A model generated the notes under the pieces. That model ran no database searches, had not been told where the DNA came from, and saw only the letters and a program-made list of their open reading frames with translations. Positions 46,122 to 55,144 of a stretch of DNA of 64,000 nt are shown here, piece after piece (positions within the stretch are counted from its first letter, which is position 1; the number at the start of each line of letters is the position of its first letter). Source of the DNA: Parapedobacter luteus (GTDB taxonomy: Bacteria; Bacteroidota; Bacteroidia; Sphingobacteriales; Sphingobacteriaceae). Where the stretch lies: the NCBI RefSeq assembly GCF_900168055.1, contig NZ_FUYS01000001.1, positions 1-64,000 of the forward strand. The letters are read 5' to 3'. The position numbers were made by a program, and so were the translations under genes.

Positions 46122-46238
46122 ATGAAAGTCAGAGCATCCATTAAAAAGCGTAGTGCGGATTGCAAGATTATCCGTCGCAAAGGAAAGGTATTTGTAATTA
46201 ATAAAAAGAACCCCAAGTTTAAACAACGTCAGGGATAG
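46122..46238 (+). CDS. rpmJ: 50S ribosomal protein L36, zinc-independent form
   Basis: A 38-residue gene: [15 protein letters not shown], then [23 protein letters not shown]. Of the four zinc ligands of E. coli L36 (C11, C14, C27, H33) only C14 is kept, so this is the C-minus form, common in Bacteroidota as far as I recall. Confidence 0.95.
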   Translation: MKVRASIKKRSADCKIIRRKGKVFVINKKNPKFKQRQG

Positions 46239-46240
46239 GA

Positions 46241-46331
46241 AATCTTAGGTTTTAGATTTTGGATTTACGATTGCCAACAAAGATAGGTAGTAGGTCACCA
46301 ATCTAAAATCTAAAATCTAAAATCGTAAATC
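46241..46331. repeat. AT-rich imperfect palindrome with repeated TTTTAGAT units between rpmJ and rpsM
   Basis: The left arm (46248-46265) and the right arm (46300-46317), made of repeats of TAAAATC, can pair over 18 positions with two wobbles. A second alternative pairing matches ATTTACGATT (46263-46272) with AATCGTAAAT (46321-46330). The left and right arms could thus form alternative structures. A single TTTTTAGAT-like unit also occurs near 38330. Confidence 0.65.
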
Positions 46332-46343
46332 ACTAAATAAAAT

Positions 46344-46721
46344 ATGGCACGGATCGCAGGTATAGATTTACCTAAAAACAAAAGAGGAGAAATAGGCCTC
46401 ACATACATTTACGGGATTGGCCGTTCGACGGCGCAGCGTATTTTGACAAAGGCAGGCATCGATTTCGATGTCAAGGTGCAGGATTGGGATGACGATCAGT
46501 TGACGGCTATCCGCACCGTTATCAACGATGAGATCAAGGTGGAAGGTGCTCTTCGCTCGGAAGTGCAGCTGAACATTAAACGCCTGATGGATATCGGTTG
46601 TTACCGTGGCCTTCGTCACCGTAAGCACCTGCCGGTTCGTGGCCAACGTACAAAGAACAACTCACGTACCCGCAAAGGGAAGCGTAAGACTGTCGCAAAT
46701 AAGAAAAAAGCTACTAAATAA
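46344..46721 (+). CDS. rpsM: 30S ribosomal protein S13
   Basis: 125 residues: [62 protein letters not shown]-type C terminus ([16 protein letters not shown]). S13 contacts S19 and the P-site tRNA. rpsK follows after 16 bases. Confidence 0.98.
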   Translation: MARIAGIDLPKNKRGEIGLTYIYGIGRSTAQRILTKAGIDFDVKVQDWDDDQLTAIRTVINDEIKVEGALRSEVQLNIKRLMDIGCYRGLRHRKHLPVRGQRTKNNSRTRKGKRKTVANKKKATK

Positions 46722-46737
46722 TAATTGAGAAGAGACA

Positions 46738-47127
46738 ATGGCTAAGACTAAAAAGGTAAGCAAGAAGCGTATTGTTGTCATTGAGCCGGTTGGTCAGGCG
46801 CATATCAACGCTACTTTTAATAATATTATCGTTACGCTTACTAACAACCAAGGGCAGACCATATCGTGGTCGAGCGCAGGCAAAATGGGCTTTAAGGGTT
46901 CTAAGAAAAACACCCCTTATGCAGCTTCTCAGGCAGCTTCTGATTGCGGCAAGGTAGCGCACGATTTAGGGTTGCGTAAGGTAGAAGTTTTTGTGAAAGG
47001 GCCGGGTGCAGGACGCGAGTCGGCCATTCGGACGTTGCAAAACTCGGGTATTGAGGTGACGTCTATCAAAGACATCACGCCGCTGCCCCACAACGGATGC
47101 CGCCCCCCGAAACGTAGACGAGTATAA
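46738..47127 (+). CDS. rpsK: 30S ribosomal protein S11
   Basis: 129 residues with [37 protein letters not shown] and the terminal [13 protein letters not shown], all S11 landmarks. S11 lies on the platform near the mRNA exit. A 61-base gap with a nested hairpin separates it from rpsD. Confidence 0.98.
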   Translation: MAKTKKVSKKRIVVIEPVGQAHINATFNNIIVTLTNNQGQTISWSSAGKMGFKGSKKNTPYAASQAASDCGKVAHDLGLRKVEVFVKGPGAGRESAIRTLQNSGIEVTSIKDITPLPHNGCRPPKRRRV

Positions 47128-47131
47128 TTTT

Positions 47132-47176
47132 TTTAAAGCTAAGATTCTTCAGCTACAGGCTGAATGATACTTTAAA
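47132..47176 (+). promoter_or_regulatory. Nested hairpin before rpsD, candidate S4-responsive leader
   Basis: An outer 7-bp stem TTTAAAG (47132-47138) / CTTTAAA (47170-47176) encloses an inner 6-bp stem TTCAGC (47148-47153) / GCTGAA (47159-47164) with loop TACAG. It ends 12 bases before the rpsD start. S4 is the regulator of this operon segment in E. coli and Bacillus; a link here is inference. Confidence 0.5.
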
Positions 47177-47188
47177 ACCAACAACTAT

Positions 47189-47797
47189 ATGGCGAGATAT
47201 ACAGGACCAAAGTCCAAAATTGCCCGGAAATTTAGAGAACCTATTTTCGGGCCTGACAAAGCATTAGAACGTAAAAACTACCCTCCCGGCCAGCACGGGG
47301 TTTCAAAGCGGAGAGGAAAGCAATCCGAATATGCGGTGCAATTGCTTGAGAAGCAAAAAGCGAAATATACCTACGGTATATTGGAGCGTCAGTTTGCCAA
47401 CTTATTCGCCAAGGCATCTTCTAAACATGGCATCACCGGTGAAGTATTCTTAAAGCTTCTTGAAGCTCGTTTGGATAATACGGTGTACCGGTTGGGTATA
47501 GCCGCAACGCGTTCGGCTGCTCGCCAACTGGTGAGCCACAAGCATATTACGGTAAACGGCGAGGTGGTCAATATTCCGTCATACAGCCTTCGCCCAGGAG
47601 ATGTCATTGCGGTACGTGAGCGCTCGAAATCCCTTGAAGCGATAGCAAACGCTGTCGCCGGCCGTAAGCTAAATAAATTTAGCTGGTTGGAGTGGGACGC
47701 TAATGAGTTGACCGGCAAATTCCTAAATTATCCGGAACGCGCTGAGATTCCTGAGAATATCAAGGAAAACTTAATTGTCGAGTTGTACTCCAAATAA
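47189..47797 (+). CDS. rpsD: 30S ribosomal protein S4
   Basis: 202 residues: [30 protein letters not shown], the S4 RNA-binding domain [33 protein letters not shown]4 begins small-subunit assembly. A nested hairpin precedes it and a 14-bp hairpin follows it. Confidence 0.98.
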   Translation: MARYTGPKSKIARKFREPIFGPDKALERKNYPPGQHGVSKRRGKQSEYAVQLLEKQKAKYTYGILERQFANLFAKASSKHGITGEVFLKLLEARLDNTVYRLGIAATRSAARQLVSHKHITVNGEVVNIPSYSLRPGDVIAVRERSKSLEAIANAVAGRKLNKFSWLEWDANELTGKFLNYPERAEIPENIKENLIVELYSK

Positions 47798-47807
47798 GTA
47801 ACACGTG

Positions 47808-47841
47808 AGGATAGCATAGCCTTTTTGGGTTATGCTATCCT
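47808..47841 (+). promoter_or_regulatory. Strong hairpin between rpsD and rpoA
   Basis: GGATAGCATAGCC (47809-47821) pairs with GGTTATGCTATCC (47828-47840), with one wobble pair; A47808 and T47841 extend it to 14 pairs. The 6-base loop is TTTTTG. Because no T tail follows, it is more likely a processing site, attenuator or stabiliser than a terminator. Confidence 0.65.
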
Positions 47842-47883
47842 GCGGTTTAGCAATTTTTGTAAACAAACATTAAGAATAAGTAA

Positions 47884-48876
47884 ATGGCAATCTTAGCATT
47901 TCAAAGACCTGATAAAGTTATCATGCAGAAATCAACGGATTTCGATGGCACGTTTGAATTTCGTCCATTAGAGCCGGGTTTCGGTGTGACCATCGGTAAT
48001 GCTTTACGCCGTATTCTATTGTCCTCACTTGAAGGATATGCAATTACGTCGGTTCGTTTCTCAGGTGTATCGCACGAGTTTTCTACCATAAAGGGTGTCG
48101 TGGAAGACGTTACCGAGATCATTTTGAACCTTAAGCAGGTCCGTTTCAAGAAAACTGGGGAGATGGGTGACTCTGAAAAAATCTTTATGGTTGTTAATGG
48201 GCAAGATCAATTAACAGCCGGAGATATCACGAATTTTTCCAACAACTTTACCGTATTGAATCCGGATTTGGTAATCTGCAATATGGAAAGCTCTGTAACC
48301 CTCGAATTAGAACTCAATGTAGCAAAAGGGCGGGGATATGTCAATGCTGAAGAAAATAAAGTAGTTGACGGTCCAGTTGGCCTTATTGCTGTGGATTCTA
48401 TTTTCACGCCGATAAAGAATGTAAAATATACCATCGAAAACTACCGGGTCGAGCAAAAGACAGACTACGAGAAATTGTTGTTGGATATATCGACAGACGG
48501 TTCCATTCATCCGGAAGATGCATTAAAGGAGGCTGCCAAAATTCTCATTCAGCACTTTATGTTGTTCTCAGATGAAAATATGCTGCTTGAGTCGCAGGCT
48601 AAGGAGGAAACGAAGGTGGTAGACGAAGAGATCCTGCACATGCGCAAGATTCTGAAAACAGAGCTGGTGGATCTCGACTTGTCTGTGCGTGCACTCAACT
48701 GCTTAAAAGCGGCCGACATCCGCACACTTGCCGAGTTGGTAACATACGATGTTGCGGATATGCTTAAGTTTAGGAACTTCGGTAAAAAATCGTTGAGCGA
48801 GATTCAGGAATTAGTAAAATCTAAAGGCTTGTCATTTGGAATGAATTTGTCGAAATACAAGCTTGACGAAGAATAA
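47884..48876 (+). CDS. rpoA: RNA polymerase alpha subunit
   Basis: 330 residues. The N-terminal dimerisation domain has [34 protein letters not shown], and the C-terminal domain after a linker has [19 protein letters not shown] and [14 protein letters not shown], which contact DNA and activators. Starts after the 14-bp hairpin downstream of rpsD, within the alpha operon. Confidence 0.98.
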   Translation: MAILAFQRPDKVIMQKSTDFDGTFEFRPLEPGFGVTIGNALRRILLSSLEGYAITSVRFSGVSHEFSTIKGVVEDVTEIILNLKQVRFKKTGEMGDSEKIFMVVNGQDQLTAGDITNFSNNFTVLNPDLVICNMESSVTLELELNVAKGRGYVNAEENKVVDGPVGLIAVDSIFTPIKNVKYTIENYRVEQKTDYEKLLLDISTDGSIHPEDALKEAAKILIQHFMLFSDENMLLESQAKEETKVVDEEILHMRKILKTELVDLDLSVRALNCLKAADIRTLAELVTYDVADMLKFRNFGKKSLSEIQELVKSKGLSFGMNLSKYKLDEE

Positions 48877-49024
48877 ATAAATAGTTAGCGACCTGTTGCA
48901 TAATTCCCCTTGAAGGGAGCAAAGACCCAAGGAACAAAGTTCAAAGAAAAACAGCATAGTCTTTAGCCCTTGTTCCATAATCTCTGTTCCGAAAAAAGGA
49001 CGGTATGCACAAATTTAAAGAAAA

Positions 49025-49642
49025 ATGAGACACGGAAAAAAAATCAACCACTTAGGCCGCACAGCAAGCCATCGTAAAGCGATGTTAGCCAACATGGCCA
49101 CTTCGCTGATTAGGCACAAGCGTATCACTACGACATTGGCTAAGGCTAAAGCCTTGCGCCAATATGTAGAACCTTTAATCACCAAATCCAAGAACGACAC
49201 GACGCATTCACGGCGTACAGTGTTCAGCTACTTGCAAGACAAGGAAGCTGTGACTATACTTTTCCGTGAGATATCTGAAAAGGTAGCTAATCGCCCAGGG
49301 GGCTATACACGGATCATCAAGATGGAAAACCGTTTGGGAGACAACTCCGAAATGGCATTCATTGAACTGGTCGACTACAATGAGGTATATAAGAAGGATG
49401 GTGCTGTTACTGAGCGGAAGTCTACCCGACGACGCGGCGGTAAGAAAAAGGCCGGAGCAGGAGCCAGCGAAGCAGCCGCTGCCGGGTCGGTGGCGGAAAG
49501 CACTGCTGAAGAGGTGGTAGCTGAGCCAGTTGACGCTGAATCCCCTGCAACGCCGGAAGAGCCGGTTGCTGAAGCAACCGATGCGCAAGAAAACACCGCT
49601 GAAACGGAAGAAACTCCAAAGGACGAGAAGAAAGAGGACTAA
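49025..49642 (+). CDS. rplQ: 50S ribosomal protein L17 with long acidic tail
   Basis: 205 residues. Residues 1-~125 are L17 ([43 protein letters not shown]). The following ~80 residues form a low-complexity tail rich in Ala, Glu, Pro and Thr with a short basic patch ([14 protein letters not shown]) before it. E. coli L17 has 127 residues. Last gene of the superoperon; a 148-base gap precedes it. Confidence 0.96.
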   Translation: MRHGKKINHLGRTASHRKAMLANMATSLIRHKRITTTLAKAKALRQYVEPLITKSKNDTTHSRRTVFSYLQDKEAVTILFREISEKVANRPGGYTRIIKMENRLGDNSEMAFIELVDYNEVYKKDGAVTERKSTRRRGGKKKAGAGASEAAAAGSVAESTAEEVVAEPVDAESPATPEEPVAEATDAQENTAETEETPKDEKKED

Positions 49643-49667
49643 GCGATTAATCAGGTGTAAAGAGTTG

Positions 49668-49701
49668 AACCCGTTTTTTGTTTACGAAAAACGGGTTTTT
49701 T
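49668..49701 (+). terminator. Rho-independent terminator of the ribosomal superoperon
   Basis: AACCCGTTTTT pairs with AAAAACGGGTT, followed by a T run. It lies 25 bases after the rplQ stop and separates the superoperon from the arginine genes. Confidence 0.9.
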
Positions 49702-49731
49702 ATTGCAACCAACTACATTGAATACTATTTT

Positions 49732-49739
49732 TACTTTTG
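49732..49739 (+). promoter_or_regulatory. -7 promoter box immediately before argD
   Basis: TACTTTTG fits TAnnTTTG and ends 7 bases before the argD ATG (49747), so the transcript would have almost no leader. No good -33 box is at standard spacing. Confidence 0.4.
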
Positions 49740-49746
49740 ATAAGGC

Positions 49747-50883
49747 ATGAACCTATTTGACGTATATCCAATTAACCCCATTGCGGTCACCAAAGCGAAA
49801 GGTAGCATCGTCTGGGATGCCGACGGAAATGAATACCTTGATTTGTATGGCGGCCATGCCGTAATCTCCATCGGCCACACCCATCCCCACTACATCCGGC
49901 GAATCACCGAGCAGTTGAATCAAATTGGATTTTATTCGAATTCTATAGAGATACCGCTGCAGCGGCAGCTGGCCGATTTGCTGGGTAGCGTTTCGGGCAA
50001 ATCTGATTTTCAGTTGTTCCTATGCAATTCGGGCGCCGAGGCCAATGAAAATGCGCTGAAGTTGGCTTCGTTTCACAATGGCCGAAAAAAGGTCATCGCT
50101 TTCAAAGGCGCATTTCATGGACGTACCTCGCTGGCTGTGGCAGCGACAGACAATCCGAAGATTATTGCGCCCGTAAATGAGACGAGCAATGTTGTTTTTC
50201 TGCCGTTTAATGATGAAGAAGCATTAGAAAGCGCGTTCGCGGCCTTTGGCGAGGAAATAGCTTCGGTTATCATTGAGGGGATCCAAGGGGTTGGTGGAAT
50301 CCAGGTGGCTTCTCCGCAGTTTTTAAAGAAGATCCGTGCGCTGACCGAGGAATATGGCGCAGTATTCATAGCGGATTCCGTCCAATGCGGATATGGGCGC
50401 ACGGGTAATTTCTACGCTCATGATCATGCCGAGGTTGAAGCAGACATTTATAGCATGGCCAAAGGGATGGGCAATGGTTTTCCCATTGGGGCTATTGCCA
50501 TATCACCGAAGATTAAACCGTGGTTTGGCATGTTGGGTACCACCTTCGGCGGCAATCACCTTGCTTGCGCTGCAGCACTGGCCGTCTTGGAGGTGATGCA
50601 ACAGGAGGACTTGATGCGGAACGCTGCTGACGTGGGCGCATATTTAATCAACGAGCTGCGTGCCTTTGATCGCATACAGGAAGTGCGGGGCATGGGACTG
50701 ATGATTGGTATTGACCTGCCAGCCGAGCTGAATATGGTCAAGCGGGATTTATTGGTTAAAAACCGTATCTTCACCGGCGAAGCCAAGCCAAATGTGATTC
50801 GACTGCTTCCGGCTTTGAGTATGAGTAAACTACATGCAGACCGCTTTTTGGAAGCGTTTGACGAGCGGCTTAAAAATTTTTAG
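49747..50883 (+). CDS. argD: Acylornithine aminotransferase (ArgD type)
   Basis: 378 residues of the class III PLP aminotransferases: LDLYGGHAVISIGHTHPHY, CNSGAEANENALKLA, the PLP-lysine K239 in SMAKGMGNGFPIG, and TTFGGNHLACAAALAV. It makes N-acylornithine from N-acylglutamate semialdehyde. The start matches Bacteroidota ArgD proteins as I remember them. First gene of a five-gene arginine/proline operon; argG, argC and argH are not in this cluster. The partner carbamoyltransferase suggests the acyl group is succinyl. Confidence 0.93.
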   Translation: MNLFDVYPINPIAVTKAKGSIVWDADGNEYLDLYGGHAVISIGHTHPHYIRRITEQLNQIGFYSNSIEIPLQRQLADLLGSVSGKSDFQLFLCNSGAEANENALKLASFHNGRKKVIAFKGAFHGRTSLAVAATDNPKIIAPVNETSNVVFLPFNDEEALESAFAAFGEEIASVIIEGIQGVGGIQVASPQFLKKIRALTEEYGAVFIADSVQCGYGRTGNFYAHDHAEVEADIYSMAKGMGNGFPIGAIAISPKIKPWFGMLGTTFGGNHLACAAALAVLEVMQQEDLMRNAADVGAYLINELRAFDRIQEVRGMGLMIGIDLPAELNMVKRDLLVKNRIFTGEAKPNVIRLLPALSMSKLHADRFLEAFDERLKNF

Positions 50884-50946
50884 CGTTAGATTAGCGATTT
50901 TTGATATACTCGCCTGCCATAAGGCCGGCAATTTCAATATAGTGTG

Positions 50947-51921
50947 ATGAAGCAGTTTTTTTCGGTGGCTGATGTAGCCAACCTCCCGGACATTGTAGAT
51001 GAAGCGTTGCGCTTAAAAAACAATCCTTTTGTATATGGTCAATTGGGGACGCATAAGACATTGGGATTGGTTTTCCTAAACCCGAGCCTGCGTACACGCC
51101 TAAGTACACAGAAAGCAGCCGCCAATTTGGGGATGAATGTCATGGTTATGAATATGGATAAAGACGGGTGGGCGCTTGAAACGAGAGATGGCATAGCTAT
51201 GAATGGTACGACCGTAGAGCATATCCGCGAGGCGGCTGCTGTAATGGGACAGTATTGTGACGTTCTCGGCATACGTTCATTCCCGAAGCTACAGGATCGG
51301 GAAGCCGATTATAGTGAAGATTTATTCCAGAAGTTTATCGCTTATAGCGGTGTGCCGGTGGTCAGCTTGGAGAGCGCCACCCGTCACCCTTTGCAAAGCC
51401 TCACCGACCTTATCACCATCCGAGAAAATTGGCACCAATCCCGGAAGCCAAAGGTTGTGATGGCGTGGGCGCCGCATGTCAAAGCTTTGCCGCAGGCGGT
51501 ACCTAATTCGTTCGCCGAGTGGATGTGCAGGGCGCAGGGCGAAGGCATGGCGGAATTCACGATTGCCCATCCGCCGGGCTATACATTGTCCGAGCAATTT
51601 ACCCATGGTGCCACAATCACCCATGTACTGGATGACGCACTAGCTGATGCAGACTTCGTCTATGTGAAGAACTGGTCCTCCTATGAAGATTATGGGAAAA
51701 TCCATCCGGTCAGCGGTCAATGGATGCTGAACCATTCCCGGTTGGCGCTTACCAACCAGGCCAAGATTATGCATTGTTTACCCGTGCGCCGGGACGTAGA
51801 GCTGGCCAGCGAAGTATTAGATAGCCCGCATTCCATAGTCATTCAGCAAGCCGGTAACCGCGTATGGGCCGCCCAGGCGGTATTGAAACGTATGCTCGAA
51901 CAATTATCGGTGGATAAATAA
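50947..51921 (+). CDS. argF': N-succinylornithine carbamoyltransferase (ArgF')
   Basis: 324 residues from the ATG at 50947 (a GTG precedes it). The carbamoyl-phosphate loop NPSLRTRLSTQKAA, HPLQSLTDL, and HCLPVRRDVE are shared with ornithine carbamoyltransferases, but MAWAPHVKALPQAVPNSFAEW is typical of the acylornithine branch. Position 90 is Val in GTTVEHI; Glu there marks acetylornithine enzymes while Pro in Bacteroides fragilis, or Val in published swap mutants, gives succinylornithine activity. The product would be N-succinylcitrulline. Confidence 0.9.
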   Translation: MKQFFSVADVANLPDIVDEALRLKNNPFVYGQLGTHKTLGLVFLNPSLRTRLSTQKAAANLGMNVMVMNMDKDGWALETRDGIAMNGTTVEHIREAAAVMGQYCDVLGIRSFPKLQDREADYSEDLFQKFIAYSGVPVVSLESATRHPLQSLTDLITIRENWHQSRKPKVVMAWAPHVKALPQAVPNSFAEWMCRAQGEGMAEFTIAHPPGYTLSEQFTHGATITHVLDDALADADFVYVKNWSSYEDYGKIHPVSGQWMLNHSRLALTNQAKIMHCLPVRRDVELASEVLDSPHSIVIQQAGNRVWAAQAVLKRMLEQLSVDK

Positions 51922-51929
51922 GTAATACG

Positions 51930-52721
51930 ATGCTCGCGAAATTATGGGTAATTAAAATCGGGGGGAATATAATCGACCATCCCGAAGGGTTAAGTCGCTT
52001 TCTTGAACGCTTTTCTTACTTGAAGGGAAACAAGATTTTGGTGCATGGAGGAGGAAAGATTGCAACTCGGATTGCGGCCGATCTTGGTGTTGAGGCCAAG
52101 CTGGTAGACGGCCGCCGCATTACGGATGAAGCCATGTTGCGCATCGTGACGATGGTATATGCTGGGTTGACAAATAAACAGCTGGTGGCTAAGCTGCAAT
52201 CGCATAAGTGCAATGCCATAGGGCTTAGCGGGGCCGATGGCAACGCTATCAGAGCAGTGAAGCGGCCGGTGAAGGAGATAGATTATGGGTTGGTTGGGGA
52301 TATTCTACCCAATTCGGTCGATGCAGAAGCGATAGCCACACTGTTGGATCATGGTTTTGTTCCGGTTTTTTCGGCGATTACACATGATGGGCACGGGCAA
52401 CTGCTCAACACGAATGCTGATACCATCGCTGCGGCCTTGGCTGTGGCCCTGTCTGACCGATATACAACCTCATTGGTGTATTGCTTTGAAAAACCGGGAG
52501 TGCTTCGTGATATCAACGATGAGGCGTCTGTCATACCTCAAATACGGGCTGGGGAGTTTGAACAATTAAGATCATCAGGAATCATTGCCGATGGCATGGT
52601 GCCGAAATTACATAACGCATTTGAGGCGATCGCTAAAGGGGTAGCCGAGGTGTGCATCGGCCATGCCGATGACGTGCTCTTACTGCGTGAGCAACAGTTT
52701 GGTACGCGAATGATCAGGTAA
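51930..52721 (+). CDS. argB: N-acylglutamate kinase (ArgB)
   Basis: 263 residues of the amino-acid kinase family: KIGGNIID, VHGGGKIATRIAADLG, KLVDGRRITDEAML, NTNADTIAAALAVAL and the Lys in GMVPKLHNAFEA. It phosphorylates N-acetyl- or N-succinylglutamate in the second step of arginine synthesis. Its stop codon overlaps an ATG in the proC frame by one base. Confidence 0.95.
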   Translation: MLAKLWVIKIGGNIIDHPEGLSRFLERFSYLKGNKILVHGGGKIATRIAADLGVEAKLVDGRRITDEAMLRIVTMVYAGLTNKQLVAKLQSHKCNAIGLSGADGNAIRAVKRPVKEIDYGLVGDILPNSVDAEAIATLLDHGFVPVFSAITHDGHGQLLNTNADTIAAALAVALSDRYTTSLVYCFEKPGVLRDINDEASVIPQIRAGEFEQLRSSGIIADGMVPKLHNAFEAIAKGVAEVCIGHADDVLLLREQQFGTRMIR

Positions 52722-52762
52722 TGGTATCCCCGCAATGGACAATTGATAACTTTTTAACGAAA

Positions 52763-53566
52763 ATGAGCAAAATAACCATTATTGGAAGCGGTAACATCGG
52801 CCTATCATTGGCCCGTGGATTAGTAAATAAGGCATACTGTAAAGCAGACGACATAACCTTGACGCGACGGAGCCTCAAATCACTAAGCGAGGAGGCCGCA
52901 AATGGGTTTAAAGTCAGTGATAACAATAAAGTGGCCATTTATGACGCCGAGGTCATCGTCTTGGCAGTGCTGCCACAACAGCTCAAAAAAGTATTGGAAG
53001 AGATTGCCCCAGCAGTATCGCCGGAAAAGCAAATTGTGGTGTCGGTGGTATCCGGTGTTACCTGTGCCGACGTGCGCGATAAGCTGGGCAACAACATGCA
53101 AGTGATCCGTGCTATGCCCAATACCGCCATCGCTATTGGGCAATCGATGACCTGTATTGCTTCCGATAATGCCTCGGATGAACAACTCAACCGGGTGAAA
53201 CAGCTGTTTGAAACGGTGGGGGCTGTTGTGACCATTAACGAAGATCTCATGACGTCCGCGACTGCGTTATGCGCCTGTGGTATCGCTTTTTTCCTTCGCA
53301 GTATTCGTGCAGCCTCACAGGGGGGGGTTGAAATCGGATTCCACGCACACGATGCGCTGAAAATGGCTGTCCAGACTGCCAAAGGCGCTGCCGATTTATT
53401 GTTGCAGACGCAAAGCCATCCCGAAAGTGAAATCGACAAGGTAACCTCACCTAAGGGCTGTACCATTGCCGGGTTAAATGAGATGGAACACAATGGGTTC
53501 AGTTCTGCATTCATTAAAGGCATAAAACTGTCCGCACTCAAGGCCGGAGGACTGTATAATGATTGA
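52763..53566 (+). CDS. proC: Pyrroline-5-carboxylate reductase (ProC)
   Basis: 267 residues from the ATG at 52763 (MSKITIIGSGNIGLSLARGL); the ATG at 52721 adds an uncharacteristic 14 residues but couples to argB. The NAD(P) loop GSGNIG and the C-terminal proline-binding SPKGCTIAGLNEMEHNG and SAFIKGIKLSALK segments are typical. It reduces pyrroline-5-carboxylate to proline. Grouping with arginine genes is common in Bacteroidota. Its end overlaps the next gene by 8 bases. Confidence 0.93.
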   Translation: MSKITIIGSGNIGLSLARGLVNKAYCKADDITLTRRSLKSLSEEAANGFKVSDNNKVAIYDAEVIVLAVLPQQLKKVLEEIAPAVSPEKQIVVSVVSGVTCADVRDKLGNNMQVIRAMPNTAIAIGQSMTCIASDNASDEQLNRVKQLFETVGAVVTINEDLMTSATALCACGIAFFLRSIRAASQGGVEIGFHAHDALKMAVQTAKGAADLLLQTQSHPESEIDKVTSPKGCTIAGLNEMEHNGFSSAFIKGIKLSALKAGGLYND

Positions 53567-54623
53567 AAAGCTCATACACGATAGCACCAATCTTCTTCGT
53601 GACCTCATCCGTATCCCTTCGTTTAGTAAGGAAGAAAACCAAACGGGGGATACCATAGCGCGGTTTTTGCAGCAGCGGGGGGTACGCACTTATCGGAAGA
53701 TGAACAATATATGGGCGTATAATAAGTTTTTTGATCCGGCAAAACCGACTATCTTGCTCAATTCCCACCACGACACAGTAAAGCCGAATACAGGTTACAC
53801 ACGTAACCCGTTTTCGCCTGATATCGAGGATGGCAAGTTATACGGATTGGGAAGTAACGATGCAGGTGGCTGCCTCGTTTCGTTGATAGCTACCTTTCTC
53901 CATTTTTATCCGCAGGAGGGACTCCACTATAACTTTTGCCTTGCTGCTACAGCAGAGGAAGAAATATCGGGTACGAACGGGCTGGAACTGGTCATTCCCG
54001 ATTTGGGCCCATTGGATTTTGCGATTGTAGGAGAGCCTACGCTTATGCAACTGGCTGTAGCCGAACGGGGACTGATGGTGCTGGATTGCACCGCGTACGG
54101 CACTGCCGGGCATGCAGCCCGCGAAGAAGGGGATAACGCAATCTATAAAGCACTTAAGGACATCGAATGGTTTATCAGTTACCGCTTCCCTAAGGAGTCT
54201 GAGGAATTCGGTCCGATTAAAATGAGTGTTACCGTGATTCATGCAGGGTCGCAGCATAACGTGGTACCAGCTACGTGCGAATTTGTGGTGGACATCCGTG
54301 TAACGGATGCATATCGCAATGAAGAAGTGCTCGATATCATCCGTCAGCATGTAAAATGTGAAGTAAAACCACGTTCTGTACGGCTCAAACCGTCATCGAT
54401 ACCCAAGGAACATCCGGTCGTGCAGGCTGGCCTGGCGTTTGGACGCAAAACGTACGGATCGCCGACCACCAGTGATCAGGCACTGCTGGATATTCCATCG
54501 CTTAAGCTCGGACCTGGCGACTCCGCGCGCTCACATATGGCCGATGAGTTTATCTACCTGGATGAAATAGGAGAAGGCGTTCGGTTATACACCGCCATAC
54601 TTGATAAAGTGGTAAACGGATAG
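53559..54623 (+). CDS. argE: M20-family acylcitrulline or acylornithine deacylase (ArgE-like)
   Basis: 354 residues of the M20/ArgE-DapE zinc peptidases: SHHDTVKP with H70-x-D72 as the metal motif, GSNDAGGC with the bridging Asp, TAEEEISG with the catalytic Glu pair, and EPT. The carbamoyltransferase in the operon works on an acylated ornithine, so the substrate here is expected to be N-succinylcitrulline (or acetylcitrulline) rather than acylornithine. Its first codons overlap proC by 8 bases. Confidence 0.88.
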   Translation: MIEKLIHDSTNLLRDLIRIPSFSKEENQTGDTIARFLQQRGVRTYRKMNNIWAYNKFFDPAKPTILLNSHHDTVKPNTGYTRNPFSPDIEDGKLYGLGSNDAGGCLVSLIATFLHFYPQEGLHYNFCLAATAEEEISGTNGLELVIPDLGPLDFAIVGEPTLMQLAVAERGLMVLDCTAYGTAGHAAREEGDNAIYKALKDIEWFISYRFPKESEEFGPIKMSVTVIHAGSQHNVVPATCEFVVDIRVTDAYRNEEVLDIIRQHVKCEVKPRSVRLKPSSIPKEHPVVQAGLAFGRKTYGSPTTSDQALLDIPSLKLGPGDSARSHMADEFIYLDEIGEGVRLYTAILDKVVNG

Positions 54624-54700
54624 TCCGGCGAGATTTTTTCACGTTTGTATAAGGGTAGGCCGCCCTTAAGTTGTCTGGTCTGAAATCAAACAAAACAAAC

Positions 54701-55135
54701 ATGGAAAAAGTAATTAAGCTGACGATGCTCATAGGCATCACACTGGTGTCATTTACCGCTTGCGACAAGGAACGTGTTATCGAGACAGACGAACTTCCAT
54801 CCAACGCCCGGACTTACATAGCCCTGCATTTTCCAGATTATGAAATTATCCAGGTAGTAAAGGAGCGCGACGATTTAAAAACGACATATCAAGTCTTTCT
54901 CGATGAAGGGTTTGAGCTTGACTTCGACAAAAAAGGCGCTATAACAAGTGTGGAAGGAACAAATAAACTGCACGACAGTGTTATTCCCGACAGAATACTT
55001 GCCTACGTGAACGTCACATATCCGGATGATTTTGTTGTGGGCTGGGAGCTGGATGGGGCCGGGCAGGAAATAAAGCTTTCTAATCGCATGGAGTTGAAAT
55101 TCGACAAAGATGATAACTTTCTACGGATTGACTGA
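54701..55135 (+). CDS. PepSY-like small lipoprotein
   Basis: 144 residues from the ATG at 54701. The signal peptide ends in a lipobox (VSFTAC, about residue 17), so it is a lipoprotein. The rest has two similar halves ([19 protein letters not shown] and [19 protein letters not shown], each followed by a charged beta stretch), the layout of PepSY-like / DUF2874 putative beta-lactamase-inhibitor-like proteins of Bacteroidota. Function unknown. ybjQ follows after 53 bases. Confidence 0.75.
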   Translation: MEKVIKLTMLIGITLVSFTACDKERVIETDELPSNARTYIALHFPDYEIIQVVKERDDLKTTYQVFLDEGFELDFDKKGAITSVEGTNKLHDSVIPDRILAYVNVTYPDDFVVGWELDGAGQEIKLSNRMELKFDKDDNFLRID

Positions 55136-55144
55136 CGAGGCATG

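Noticed and set aside
46239-46343. The AT-rich palindrome between rpmJ and rpsM, considered as a CRISPR fragment
   Set aside because: Repeat units are 7-8 bases without spacers, so it is not a CRISPR array.
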